A DNA stretch of 7,145 nucleotides from JBGLNJ01 sp964353405. GTDB lineage: Bacteria > Chloroflexota > Anaerolineae > Fen-1058. The first letter of the stretch is position 1, and every line of letters begins with the position of its first letter. The notes under the pieces are model-generated. The model saw only the letters and a list, made by a program, of their open reading frames with translations. It ran no database searches and was not told where the DNA came from. The DNA lies in the NCBI GenBank assembly GCA_964353405.1, contig CAYGWJ010000281.1:1-7145 (forward strand). Reading direction: 5' to 3'. The position numbers and the translations under genes are program-made. Positions 1 through 5,362 of this stretch are shown here, piece after piece.

Positions 1-138
1 CAGCCGATCGTTCTCGGCGCAGACCGGCAGACCGTCGGCGGTTATCCGCAGATTGCCGTTGTCATCGGGCCAGACCTGCCACTGTTAGCGCAACTCGTGC
101 CGGGGGATCGCGTCTGTTTCCGGCGTGTGACGCTGTAG
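1..138 (+). CDS. pxpC: C-terminal end of 5-oxoprolinase subunit C / KipA-type biotin-dependent carboxyltransferase-like protein (partial)
   Basis: Frame 1 is open from the window edge to a TAG at 136-138 and gives 45 residues. The visible segment, with ADRQTVGGYPQIAVVI followed by LAQLVPGDRV, matches the end of the PxpC/KipA/YbgK family (allophanate hydrolase subunit 2-like), where a D-x-Q-T-x-GGYP motif and a PGD-x-[VI] turn close the domain. In characterised bacteria PxpA, PxpB and PxpC together cleave 5-oxoproline to glutamate in the cytoplasm using ATP; KipA homologues elsewhere work with the KipI kinase inhibitor. The rest of the gene and any pxpA/pxpB partner lie left of the window, so the operon cannot be checked. 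The gene converges on the cytochrome gene at 146 with only 7 nt between the two stop codons. The family call rests on the motif alone. Confidence 0.78.
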   Translation, partial: QPIVLGADRQTVGGYPQIAVVIGPDLPLLAQLVPGDRVCFRRVTL

Positions 139-145
139 AGACAAG

Positions 146-847
146 TCAGTTGTTCGGCGCGCCCGCGTCCACCCATTGGGTGATGATACGGATTTGAGCC
201 GGCAGCAGCCTGGGCCCCTTCTTGGGCATCTTGCCGTTCGAGATCAGCTCGATCAAGAGACTGTTACCCGACTTGCCGGGATCAATCACCGGGCCGTTCT
301 CTGACCCTGCCATGACATCGGCGTACGACTTGAGCGACAGGCTGACATTGGTATTTTCCCCGCCGTGGCACTTGACGCACACGCTCTGAAAGATGGGCAA
401 TACATCTTTGGAAAAGCTCACGGCTCCCGCTAGAGGCGCAGCGGCAGCCGTTGTGGCCGGGCGGGCCGCTGCTGGCGTGTTCGTCGCAGGCGCCGGGGTG
501 CTGGTCGCCGCTGCCGGCGTGCTCGTCGCGGGTACAGGAGCGTCCGTGGCGGCCGCTGTCGGAAAAGCCGCAGGCAATGTTGCCGTGGCCGGCGGCCGGA
601 CTGCGGCAGCGACAGCCGTCGGCGCAACTTCAGGCGACCGGGTTCGCGTTGCCCGTGGGCCGGACGCGGCGGCAGGAGTCGGGATTTGCACTCTCACAAG
701 TTGCGTGTAGCCCACCAACACTGCGCCCCACAGGACCGCAATCAAGGCAGCGACCAAGAGTTGGCGCAGCACGAGCACGGGGCCAGGTCGCACAATAGGC
801 TTGGAGCGCGTCACAGGCGCTCCCGTTTTCCAAAGTGAACTGGACAC
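146..847 (-). CDS. Membrane-tethered monoheme cytochrome c, planctomycete-type (PSCyt1) domain
   Basis: The 233-residue protein has a short basic N-terminus, one hydrophobic helix at about residues 24-48, an Ala/Pro/Thr-rich low-complexity linker (about 55-140) and a C-terminal heme domain (about 143-233). The heme-binding motif is C157-V-K-C160-H161, and Met207 in GKMPKK is the likely distal iron ligand. The pattern FSKDVLPIFQSVCVKCHGG, then PGKSGNSLL, then WVDAGAP is typical of the PSCyt1 family (PF07635-like). The helix probably acts as an uncleaved signal anchor, leaving the heme outside the membrane. The start is GTG (847-845), with AGGAGG on the minus strand at 853-858, 5 nt upstream and overlapping the stop codon of the DUF2231 gene. 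The 10-nt gap implies co-transcription and probably translational coupling. Role: electron transfer; partner and substrate are not shown by the sequence. Confidence 0.88.
   Translation of the reverse strand: MSSSLWKTGAPVTRSKPIVRPGPVLVLRQLLVAALIAVLWGAVLVGYTQLVRVQIPTPAAASGPRATRTRSPEVAPTAVAAAVRPPATATLPAAFPTAAATDAPVPATSTPAAATSTPAPATNTPAAARPATTAAAAPLAGAVSFSKDVLPIFQSVCVKCHGGENTNVSLSLKSYADVMAGSENGPVIDPGKSGNSLLIELISNGKMPKKGPRLLPAQIRIITQWVDAGAPNN
467..529 (-). repeat. Three 21-bp tandem repeats coding the cytochrome linker
   Basis: Three consecutive 21-bp units (467-487, 488-508, 509-529) encode ATSTPAA, ATSTPAP and ATNTPAA in the minus-strand cytochrome, residues 107-127. The outer two units are nearly identical and the middle one is diverged. 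The repeat is in frame, so gain or loss of a unit would only change linker length between the membrane helix and the heme domain. Confidence 0.7.
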
Positions 848-852
848 GAGCG

Positions 853-858
853 CCTCCT
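853..858 (-). promoter_or_regulatory. Ribosome binding site fixing the GTG start of the PSCyt1 cytochrome
   Basis: A perfect AGGAGG on the minus strand lies 5 nt upstream of the GTG at 847-845. Its first base falls within the TGA stop (860-858) of the upstream DUF2231 gene. It is the reason for choosing the GTG start. Confidence 0.75.
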
Positions 859-1295
859 CACATCCCGTACAAGATCACGCCGCCCAAAAAGCCCAAAGTG
901 GCGGCCAGGCCAAAGCTGGCGACAAAGGCCAGTACATACAGCACCATCGTGGCTGGTTTCCAAAGTACTTGCTTTTGCCGCCAGCGAGTGACCGCCGTGA
1001 CGGTCGTCAATATCAGCAGTGTAACCGCCAGGAAAATCTTGACGCTGACCAGCGGCGCGCCACCCTCAAAGCGGACAATGTTATCTCTCATGCCAGTCAG
1101 CCCGGCCACGACGGTGCTGACCGCCGCCAGCGAGATCGAGAAAAATGCCGCATGCTCTAGCGATTCGTTCTTGCGCCAGAGGGCCAGCACGATAAAGAAC
1201 AGCGCCGCGCCCGTCAGCCCGATGGGAAAGTGAACGACCATACTATGCCAGGGATGGATATTCAAAACTGCGTAAAAGACGCGAGCCAGGTCCAT
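858..1295 (-). CDS. DUF2231 family four-helix membrane protein
   Basis: The 145-residue protein is hydrophobic, with four predicted transmembrane segments at about residues 17-40, 47-69, 80-104 and 113-143. Near the N-terminus it has IHPWHSMVVHFPIGL, containing the HP...HFPIG signature of the DUF2231 family (COG4244). Histidines 14, 17 and 22 cluster at the membrane edge and could bind heme or metal; that is inference. In other bacteria this domain is often adjacent or fused to the PSCyt1 cytochrome domain, and here the two are separate genes 10 nt apart, so the pair probably forms one membrane complex. The ATG at 1295-1293 is preceded by GAGGTGA about 4 nt upstream. Likely location is the cytoplasmic membrane. 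The biochemical function of DUF2231 is not established. Confidence 0.85.
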   Translation of the reverse strand: MDLARVFYAVLNIHPWHSMVVHFPIGLTGAALFFIVLALWRKNESLEHAAFFSISLAAVSTVVAGLTGMRDNIVRFEGGAPLVSVKIFLAVTLLILTTVTAVTRWRQKQVLWKPATMVLYVLAFVASFGLAATLGFLGGVILYGM

Positions 1296-1322
1296 GTTTC
1301 ACCTCAGATGTATTGTAATGAT

Positions 1323-1336
1323 GACCGTGAACGGTC
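1323..1336. promoter_or_regulatory. 14-bp palindrome, possible operator of the DUF2231-cytochrome operon
   Basis: GACCGT-GA-ACGGTC is a perfect 6-2-6 inverted repeat. It lies 27 bp upstream of the DUF2231 start codon and about 20 bp downstream of the TATAAT box on the minus strand, a position where a bound dimeric repressor could block early transcription. The regulator is unknown and no copy is obvious upstream of the other genes. Confidence 0.35.
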
Positions 1337-1356
1337 GTCGCTATTCATCTATAGCA

Positions 1357-1385
1357 ATTATACGACATTACATGGATTTTGGATT
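1357..1385 (-). promoter_or_regulatory. Putative promoter of the DUF2231-cytochrome operon
   Basis: On the minus strand a perfect TATAAT lies at 1362-1357. The hexamer 17 bp upstream (AATCCA, 1385-1380) is a poor -35 match, so the call rests on the -10 box, its AT-rich surroundings and its place about 62 bp upstream of the ATG. An activator would be expected if this promoter is used. Confidence 0.4.
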
Positions 1386-1426
1386 CTGGCGCACGGCTCT
1401 CGCGTACCGTCTGGCCCCAGATTCTC

Positions 1427-1507
1427 GACGGGCAAGCCCGTCAGAAACCAGGGGCAACCCCTGGGACTTCTCACGGGCAATTCACCCGCACTTACCCACG
1501 GGGGTAA
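1427..1507. repeat. Run of four consecutive short inverted repeats
   Basis: Four potential hairpins follow one another: GACGGGC-AA-GCCCGTC (1427-1442), CCAGGGG-CAA-CCCCTGG (1448-1464), CGGG...CCCG (1474-1488, weaker, 4-bp stem) and TTACCC-ACGG-GGGTAA (1492-1507). Each stem is perfect over the stated bases. There is no T-run after any of them, so they do not look like intrinsic terminators. They could be a degenerate palindromic repeat element or a regulator binding array in the divergent promoter region. Confidence 0.6.
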
Positions 1508-1683
1508 ATCCAAACCTAACCAGGTCGGCGTATATATGACTGAAGGCGCTTTTATCATCCCGGCCAAACGGCCTTTGACACGCGACAAGGAGGTCACACA
1601 CAGCTCGACTAGTCACAAAATGCACAATTCATTTTACTATCGAACGATTCTATCAGCCAAAGCCAAACCAGGAGGAACAGATC

Positions 1684-2445
1684 ATGTCGCGCAAAATGTT
1701 TGTGGTGAGTATATTGTTATCAGTGATGCTGGTTCTGATTGCCGGATCGGCGCTGGCCCAGGGAGGCGGCGACCCGGTCAAGGGCAAGACGCTGTGGGAC
1801 GCAAATCTGTGCAAGAGCTGTCATGGCCCGAACGGCGAAGGCAAGTATGCGGCTCCGCTGGCCGGCACGACCAGGACGCTGGATGAAGTTGTCAAGCAGG
1901 TGCGCACTCCGCGCGCAAATATGCCAGCCTTTGACGACAAGCACATCGCCGATCAGGACTTGAAGGACATCTGGGCCTATATGCAGACGCTAACCAAGCC
2001 GGCATCCTTTACGCCGACCACGTACACGGCGGCGGCAGGTGATATGCCGGGCAAGGTCCTGTTCAATCAAAAGCGCTGCGTGGCCTGCCACGGCAGTGAT
2101 CCGAGTGGATTCATCAAGGCCCGCTTCACCGACAAGGGTCGGACGGTTGCCGTAGCGGATGTGCTCAAGCAGCTCCGCACGCCGTTCCAAAAGATGCCCA
2201 TGTTCAGCACGACGCAGGTGAGCGACGAGCAGGCCGGGCAGATTGCGGACTATTACAGGTCGCTCCAACCCGCGGTCGTTTCTGCTCCTGCGGCCGCTGC
2301 CGCACCTGCACCCGCGCCCGCGACGCTGCCCAAGTCCGGCGGCCAATCACCCTGGGCTGCCCTGCCTTTAGTGTTGATGGTGGCGGGTGTGGGCCTTCTG
2401 GGTATGGGAGTTGGCACGCTCGCCTTAGCGCGGAAGCGCAACTAG
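1684..2445 (+). CDS. Diheme cytochrome c with a C-terminal LPxTG-like cell-surface anchor
   Basis: The 253-residue protein starts with a signal peptide (basic SRK, hydrophobic core 6-20, probable cleavage after ALA at 25). Two cytochrome c domains follow: the first has C43-K-S-C46-H47 and probable ligand Met80 (NMPAF), the second C132-V-A-C135-H136 and Met171 or Met173 (KMPMF). Both repeat a V-[KL]-x(1,2)-[RL]-RTP pattern before the Met, suggesting domain duplication. An Ala/Pro linker (about 197-214) leads to LPKSGG (215-220), a hydrophobic helix (about 224-247) and ARKRN, the layout of a sortase sorting signal, with Ser where the canonical motif has Thr. The protein should act outside the membrane in electron transfer, perhaps with the divergent cytochrome operon. 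AGGAGG at 1670-1675 lies 8 nt upstream of the ATG. Confidence 0.9.
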   Translation: MSRKMFVVSILLSVMLVLIAGSALAQGGGDPVKGKTLWDANLCKSCHGPNGEGKYAAPLAGTTRTLDEVVKQVRTPRANMPAFDDKHIADQDLKDIWAYMQTLTKPASFTPTTYTAAAGDMPGKVLFNQKRCVACHGSDPSGFIKARFTDKGRTVAVADVLKQLRTPFQKMPMFSTTQVSDEQAGQIADYYRSLQPAVVSAPAAAAAPAPAPATLPKSGGQSPWAALPLVLMVAGVGLLGMGVGTLALARKRN

Positions 2446-2464
2446 AGCAAGATTGGCTTGAAGC

Positions 2465-2515
2465 AGACCTTCGAGGTCGCGCCAACCTTTGGTTGGACAG
2501 GGACCTCGAAGGTCT
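2465..2515. repeat. 14-bp perfect inverted repeat with a nested hairpin, possible terminator or repeat element
   Basis: The arms AGACCTTCGAGGTC (2465-2478) and GACCTCGAAGGTCT (2502-2515) are exactly complementary. Inside them CCAACC (2482-2487) and GGTTGG (2491-2496) form a second stem around TTT. The element starts 20 bp after the diheme cytochrome stop codon. It is followed by TGTTAATAG rather than a clean T-run, so termination is possible but not typical. The two-tier symmetry is equally consistent with a small palindromic mobile or dispersed repeat. Confidence 0.65.
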
Positions 2516-2633
2516 TGTTAATAGTCTTGCCGTAAGTGCTGCTATTGAGAGTTATGATGTCAGAGACATTATTCTGGCCGTGGCAGCCTTTCCAACTCCT
2601 TGGTCATCGCTTTGCCCGCAGGACTCGAGGGCC

Positions 2634-2662
2634 TTGAAGACCTGTCAAGTCTAGTGTATACT
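2634..2662 (+). promoter_or_regulatory. Promoter of the toxin-antitoxin operon
   Basis: TTGAAG (2634-2639) and TATACT (2657-2662) are separated by 17 bp, and the -10 box is preceded by TG at 2655-2656. A start site near 2669 would give a leader of about 24 nt before the antitoxin ATG at 2693. The short partial palindrome around the -10 (TAGTGTATACTA) could be where the antitoxin or complex autoregulates; that is inference from the behaviour of such pairs. Confidence 0.6.
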
Positions 2663-2692
2663 ATTGAACAGAATGCTCATGAGGTGAACAAG

Positions 2693-2950
2693 ATGGCGAC
2701 CTATCCGGATTTGCTGGCCCGTTATTCCAAGGGCACGCTCAAACTACAGACGCCGCTCAAGCTGCCCGAAGGCGCTGAGGTGCGCGTAACTGTGATGCCG
2801 CTTGAACAGAAAAAGCGCAAATCCCATAAACGCAAATACCTTTACCCCAACCGGGCTGTTCCATGGGGCAGCCTGAAGAGACTTACCGGCATCGTATCAC
2901 TGGGCGGCGACGCGTTGGCCGACAGCGAAGCCCTCTATGATGGTGATTAG
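2693..2950 (+). CDS. Antitoxin of a VapBC-like pair, DUF104 (AF2212-like) type
   Basis: The 85-residue protein begins MATYPDLLARYSKGTLKLQT and continues PLKLPEGAEVRVTV, the short beta-hairpin signature of DUF104/AF2212-like antitoxins. After residue about 40 comes a strongly basic stretch (EQKKRKSHKRKY), then a tail ending LGGDALADSEALYDGD, an acidic C-terminus of the kind that inserts into the groove of PIN toxins. The frame is also open upstream to an ATG at 2600, but 2693 is chosen because AGGTGA (2682-2687) lies 5 nt before it, the promoter falls at 2634-2662, and family similarity starts here. The gene ends 3 nt before the toxin ATG, so the two are surely co-transcribed. It would neutralise the toxin and probably repress its own promoter. 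Confidence 0.75.
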   Translation: MATYPDLLARYSKGTLKLQTPLKLPEGAEVRVTVMPLEQKKRKSHKRKYLYPNRAVPWGSLKRLTGIVSLGGDALADSEALYDGD

Positions 2951-2953
2951 CGC

Positions 2954-3406
2954 ATGGCAGCCAAAATCGGGCTAGACACAAATATCGTCATTGGGATGCT
3001 TGATGAGCAGGATGTTTGGCACACGCCGACTCGAGAACTGTTTGCTGCACTTGAGGCGCACGACTTGCAGCCGGTCGTGTTCGACTGCGTCTTGGCCGAA
3101 GCCATCAGCGCGCTGGCTCGACGCACACATGAAAAGCGTCGCACGGCACAGTTGCCCGCTCTCCTGGCACAGCTCAAGGCTGAATTCCCGACGAAATCTA
3201 TCTTGTGGTTGTATCCTGATTTACCGAATCTCTCCGATGACGTCATCGCGCTGGTCGAACAGACCGACGGCGAGATGAATTTCAACGATGCGCTGATTGC
3301 CCTCTCGTGCCGAAACCGGAACATTCCTTTCCTGGCAAGCTTTGACGCGGACTTTGACCGGGTGGACTGGCTCAAGCGCATCGCGCGTCCGGCTGACCTC
3401 GCCTGA
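2954..3406 (+). CDS. PIN-domain toxin (VapC-like ribonuclease)
   Basis: The 150-residue protein has the acidic residues of a PIN-domain nuclease in order: Asp8 in IGLDTNIVIG, Glu49 in VLAEAISAL, Asp112 in NFNDALIAL and Asp131 in ASFDADFD (with Asp133 and Asp135 nearby). These coordinate Mg2+ or Mn2+ in VapC enzymes, which cut tRNA or rRNA in the cytoplasm. The length is typical. The active site appears intact, so the toxin is probably functional and dependent on the antitoxin encoded immediately upstream. There is no strong ribosome binding site before the ATG, which fits translational coupling to the antitoxin. The TGA stop at 3404-3406 abuts a decayed methyltransferase-like fragment on the other strand, so the pair sits in a region of gene turnover. 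RNA target unknown. Confidence 0.85.
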   Translation: MAAKIGLDTNIVIGMLDEQDVWHTPTRELFAALEAHDLQPVVFDCVLAEAISALARRTHEKRRTAQLPALLAQLKAEFPTKSILWLYPDLPNLSDDVIALVEQTDGEMNFNDALIALSCRNRNIPFLASFDADFDRVDWLKRIARPADLA

Positions 3407-3575
3407 TACTTTTCCCCCTCCACCCGCATCACCTCATTCCCGCGCGGATCAATCACCTTGACCACAATCCGCTTGTGCTCCCCCGCCTCGAACGGCAGCG
3501 AGCGCGTCCCGCTGAACACCTCGAACCGCTCCGGGTCAACCGCCGTCTTGAGCGCCTGCGCGAGCTTCCCCTCAT
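3407..3575 (-). pseudogene. Fragment resembling the C-terminus of an adenine-specific DNA methyltransferase
   Basis: Read on the minus strand, about 56 residues run LAQALKTAVDPERF, then GTRSLPF, then RIVVKVIDPRGNEVMRVEG. The RI-x-VKVID-x-x-GNE-x-M-x-V ending resembles the C-terminal end of type III / COG2189-like DNA methyltransferases, which modify adenines in restriction-modification systems. No catalytic motif (DPPY, FxGxG) is present. Upstream, the fragment is cut off by the palindromic repeat at about 3569-3647, and its frame continues without a stop into the antisense of the toxin gene. It therefore looks like the leftover 3' end of a lost gene rather than a working one. The family is inferred from remembered motif similarity and could be another protein with the same tail. 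Confidence 0.5.
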
Positions 3576-3647
3576 CCCCAACCCTTCTCCCATGGGGAGA
3601 AGGGAGTTGCTCCCCTCTCCCAATGGGAGAGGGGTTGGGGGAGAGGG
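3569..3647. repeat. Double palindromic GC-rich intergenic repeat
   Basis: Two adjacent perfect hairpins are visible: CCCTTCTCCC-ATG-GGGAGAAGGG (3582-3604) and CCCCTCTCCC-AAT-GGGAGAGGGG (3612-3634). The flanks, CCCCTCATCCCCAACC on the left and GGTTGGGGGAGAGGG on the right, are also nearly complementary, so the element can fold as two hairpins or one long imperfect one. Repeats of this CCC-TCTCCC-ATGGGAGA-GGG kind are dispersed between genes in Chloroflexota and cyanobacterial genomes and often create spurious PSP-rich reading frames. It sits 11 bp beyond the stop codon of the minus-strand gene at 3659 and may serve as a terminator between convergent units. Confidence 0.8.
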
Positions 3648-3658
3648 AATCCTGCAAC

Positions 3659-5347
3659 TCAGTGGATTTCGTTCTGAAGGATGCGGCGCAGAATCGCAAC
3701 GGCACACGCATACGTGGCATCCATGCCAAAGTATGACAGGCTCTTGGACAAGAGCTCCTGGCGGCGGCTGTAGGGCGTGTCAGACGCGTAATGCAAAAAG
3801 CCCAGGTCATACCGCGACAGCAGGAACAGATTGACAATCTCGTCCATCGGGTGACGCTTGGGCGCCAGGTCTTCGTAGACGGCGCTGAGGTACGGCCCGG
3901 CTTCCATCTCGATATCGGTATAGCCCTCGCTGTAGAACACGTGCATAAAGTCGCGGTTCTGCAAAAACGTGCCGCGCACCGTGACCGACTTTTGATTATC
4001 AAAGACGGTGCCATAGTGCAGGTAAGGCGCAATGTCGTCCGCCACAAAACAGTTGCGGAACAGGTACGAATTGCGCGAATGCTGGTCGTAACTGATGTTG
4101 GGAATCATCACGTCGCCCACGCGCCCGTTCAGCGTGGCCGCCTTGCCCATCACGTACACACCCGCCAGGCCCGAGACACACGCGATGATTTCCGTCAGGA
4201 TGTTACAAGCCGCTGCACCCAGCGGATAGTCAATGTTCACGATCACCGCCGGGCTGTTCTTTAACTTTTCCAGGCCCGCAAGGCTCAAGCGCGGGTCAAA
4301 CTGCGCTGGATCGAGCTGGTTCAGCTCGATCACCTGAACATCCACGTCAAGGTACGATTGCGCGTGCGCGTACCAGACGCCATGCGCCTGCTCGAATTCA
4401 AGGCAGGCGCGCAGCTCGTCTTCATGCCCGGGCTTTTGCAGGTGCTTGCGCAGCAAATAGTACAGCAGATTGTCGAATTGTCCGGATGAGGGGGCCTGTT
4501 GCGCCGCCTTGACCTCGTCGCGCAGGTTTTCCGGATCATCCGCCGCCAGCGATGCAAGGATATCGGCCTGCCGCGTGCGCGCATAGCCGGCGAGCAAATT
4601 CACCAGGCTGTGCGTGTTGCTGGACACAAAGTACACGGGCCGCTCGCGCAAGTCCACGCTGGGCACTTGATCGAGCACTGCGTTCCACCAGCCGCGCGTT
4701 GCTTTGCGATAATCGTTCGCCGACCCGGCCAGCAGATGAACCGCCATCTTTTTGGGTGCGCGGGCAATCGCCGCCAGGCGATCCCACAACTTGTCCTTCC
4801 ACAAACCACCCAGCCGGCTAAAGTCATGCTCGGCCAACTCTAACGCGTCGCGAACCTGGGCGGCGTCGGGCGCGCCCCAGTCGAGCAAAAGGTGCGAGCC
4901 GTTCAACAGCGCGTGCAGCTTGTTCCACTCGATCTCGAAAGCCACCAGTTGCGGAATCAGGTCGTCAATGTCCGAGACGCTGGCAATGTAAGCCGCCAGC
5001 GTGCTCTGCCCGTCAAAGAACATTCGCCTGCGCCGGCCAGGCGAGGACACCGGCTGCCACTGCTCCACGCCGGGATAGCCGCGCCGCGCAAACACCTCAC
5101 GCGATTGCCCCAGCAGCACCAGGTTCGTCTCCACCATGCACTCGGGTAAGCGTTGGGCGGCATAGATGAACGCGCTCACGTCCGGCTCCGGGTCGTCGGC
5201 GCCCGAATGCAGGCTGGAACCCATCGTGCGATGCGTCTCTTCCAGGCTGCGCACCTGCACCTGGCCGCTCGACCGCAGCAGCGAATAGTAGGTGCGGATA
5301 TACAGGTCAATCGAATCGTTGGTCGGTGAAGGCACACGGCGATCCAT
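3659..5347 (-). CDS. Conserved protein of unknown function with nucleoside-phosphorylase-like C-terminal half
   Basis: The 562-residue soluble protein has no signal peptide or membrane segment. Its N-terminal half (about 1-350) is mostly helical in composition and I recognise no domain in it. The C-terminal half has motifs in the order seen in the purine-nucleoside/uridine phosphorylase fold: VIVNIDYPLGAAA (368-380), GKAATLNGRVGDVMIPN (401-417), TDIEMEAGPYLSA (477-489) and a late ASDTPYS (521-527). In that fold the second is the glycine-rich GD-x-x-IP loop, the third the ribose-binding EME and the fourth the Ser-Asp contacting the base. It may belong to DUF6909, but I am not certain. The ATG at 5347-5345 follows a G-rich ribosome binding site, with 15 nt to the aldo/keto reductase stop codon, so it is the last gene of that operon. 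Substrate unknown. Confidence 0.7.
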   Translation of the reverse strand: MDRRVPSPTNDSIDLYIRTYYSLLRSSGQVQVRSLEETHRTMGSSLHSGADDPEPDVSAFIYAAQRLPECMVETNLVLLGQSREVFARRGYPGVEQWQPVSSPGRRRRMFFDGQSTLAAYIASVSDIDDLIPQLVAFEIEWNKLHALLNGSHLLLDWGAPDAAQVRDALELAEHDFSRLGGLWKDKLWDRLAAIARAPKKMAVHLLAGSANDYRKATRGWWNAVLDQVPSVDLRERPVYFVSSNTHSLVNLLAGYARTRQADILASLAADDPENLRDEVKAAQQAPSSGQFDNLLYYLLRKHLQKPGHEDELRACLEFEQAHGVWYAHAQSYLDVDVQVIELNQLDPAQFDPRLSLAGLEKLKNSPAVIVNIDYPLGAAACNILTEIIACVSGLAGVYVMGKAATLNGRVGDVMIPNISYDQHSRNSYLFRNCFVADDIAPYLHYGTVFDNQKSVTVRGTFLQNRDFMHVFYSEGYTDIEMEAGPYLSAVYEDLAPKRHPMDEIVNLFLLSRYDLGFLHYASDTPYSRRQELLSKSLSYFGMDATYACAVAILRRILQNEIH

Positions 5348-5362
5348 GGCTCTCCCCCCTGG

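Larger units (their letters stand above)
1296..1683. other. Divergent intergenic region between the two cytochrome units
   Basis: These 388 bp separate the minus-strand DUF2231/PSCyt1 operon from the plus-strand diheme cytochrome gene. Both 5' regions lie here, so it must hold the promoters of both. The left part is AT-rich with a TATAAT box and a 14-bp palindrome; the middle is GC-rich with four hairpins in a row; the right part is AT-rich and ends in the AGGAGG site (1670-1675) of the diheme cytochrome. A TTGACA at 1575-1580 (+) has no good -10 box at 16-18 bp. TACTAT at 1635-1640 has only a weak -35. GTCACA occurs twice, at 1593-1598 and 1612-1617. I see no credible gene here. Confidence 0.6.

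Noticed and set aside
139..145. Terminator between the convergent pxpC-like and cytochrome genes
   Set aside because: Only 7 nt separate the stop codons and no hairpin is visible there.
467..529. Possible CRISPR or non-coding tandem array
   Set aside because: The 21-bp periodicity is in frame with a Thr/Pro/Ala linker and there are no spacers.
393..710. Plus-strand Ala/Val/Gly-rich open frame opposite the cytochrome linker
   Set aside because: It is the antisense of the GC-rich Ala/Pro/Thr linker repeat, with low complexity and no start signals.
1575..1603. TTGACA as the -35 box of the diheme cytochrome promoter
   Set aside because: No acceptable -10 box lies 16-18 bp downstream, so the promoter is not called.
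1230..1886. Plus-strand open frame of 218 codons across the divergent intergenic region
   Set aside because: It overlaps the DUF2231 start, the hairpin cluster and the diheme cytochrome signal peptide in another frame, and its composition is not protein-like.
2600..2692. Upstream extension of the antitoxin to an ATG at 2600
   Set aside because: It would run through the promoter at 2634-2662, lacks a ribosome binding site and adds 31 residues unlike the family. AGGTGA before 2693 decides the start.
3453..3834. Open frames encoding PSP/GEG-rich peptides across the palindromic repeat
   Set aside because: These are typical spurious frames produced by this repeat type.
2947..4047. Long minus-strand open frame (366 codons) opposite the toxin gene
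   Set aside because: It overlaps the toxin gene antisense, the palindromic repeat and the 3' end of the 562-residue protein in a wrong frame. Only the 3407-3575 part looks like protein, and that is reported as a relic.
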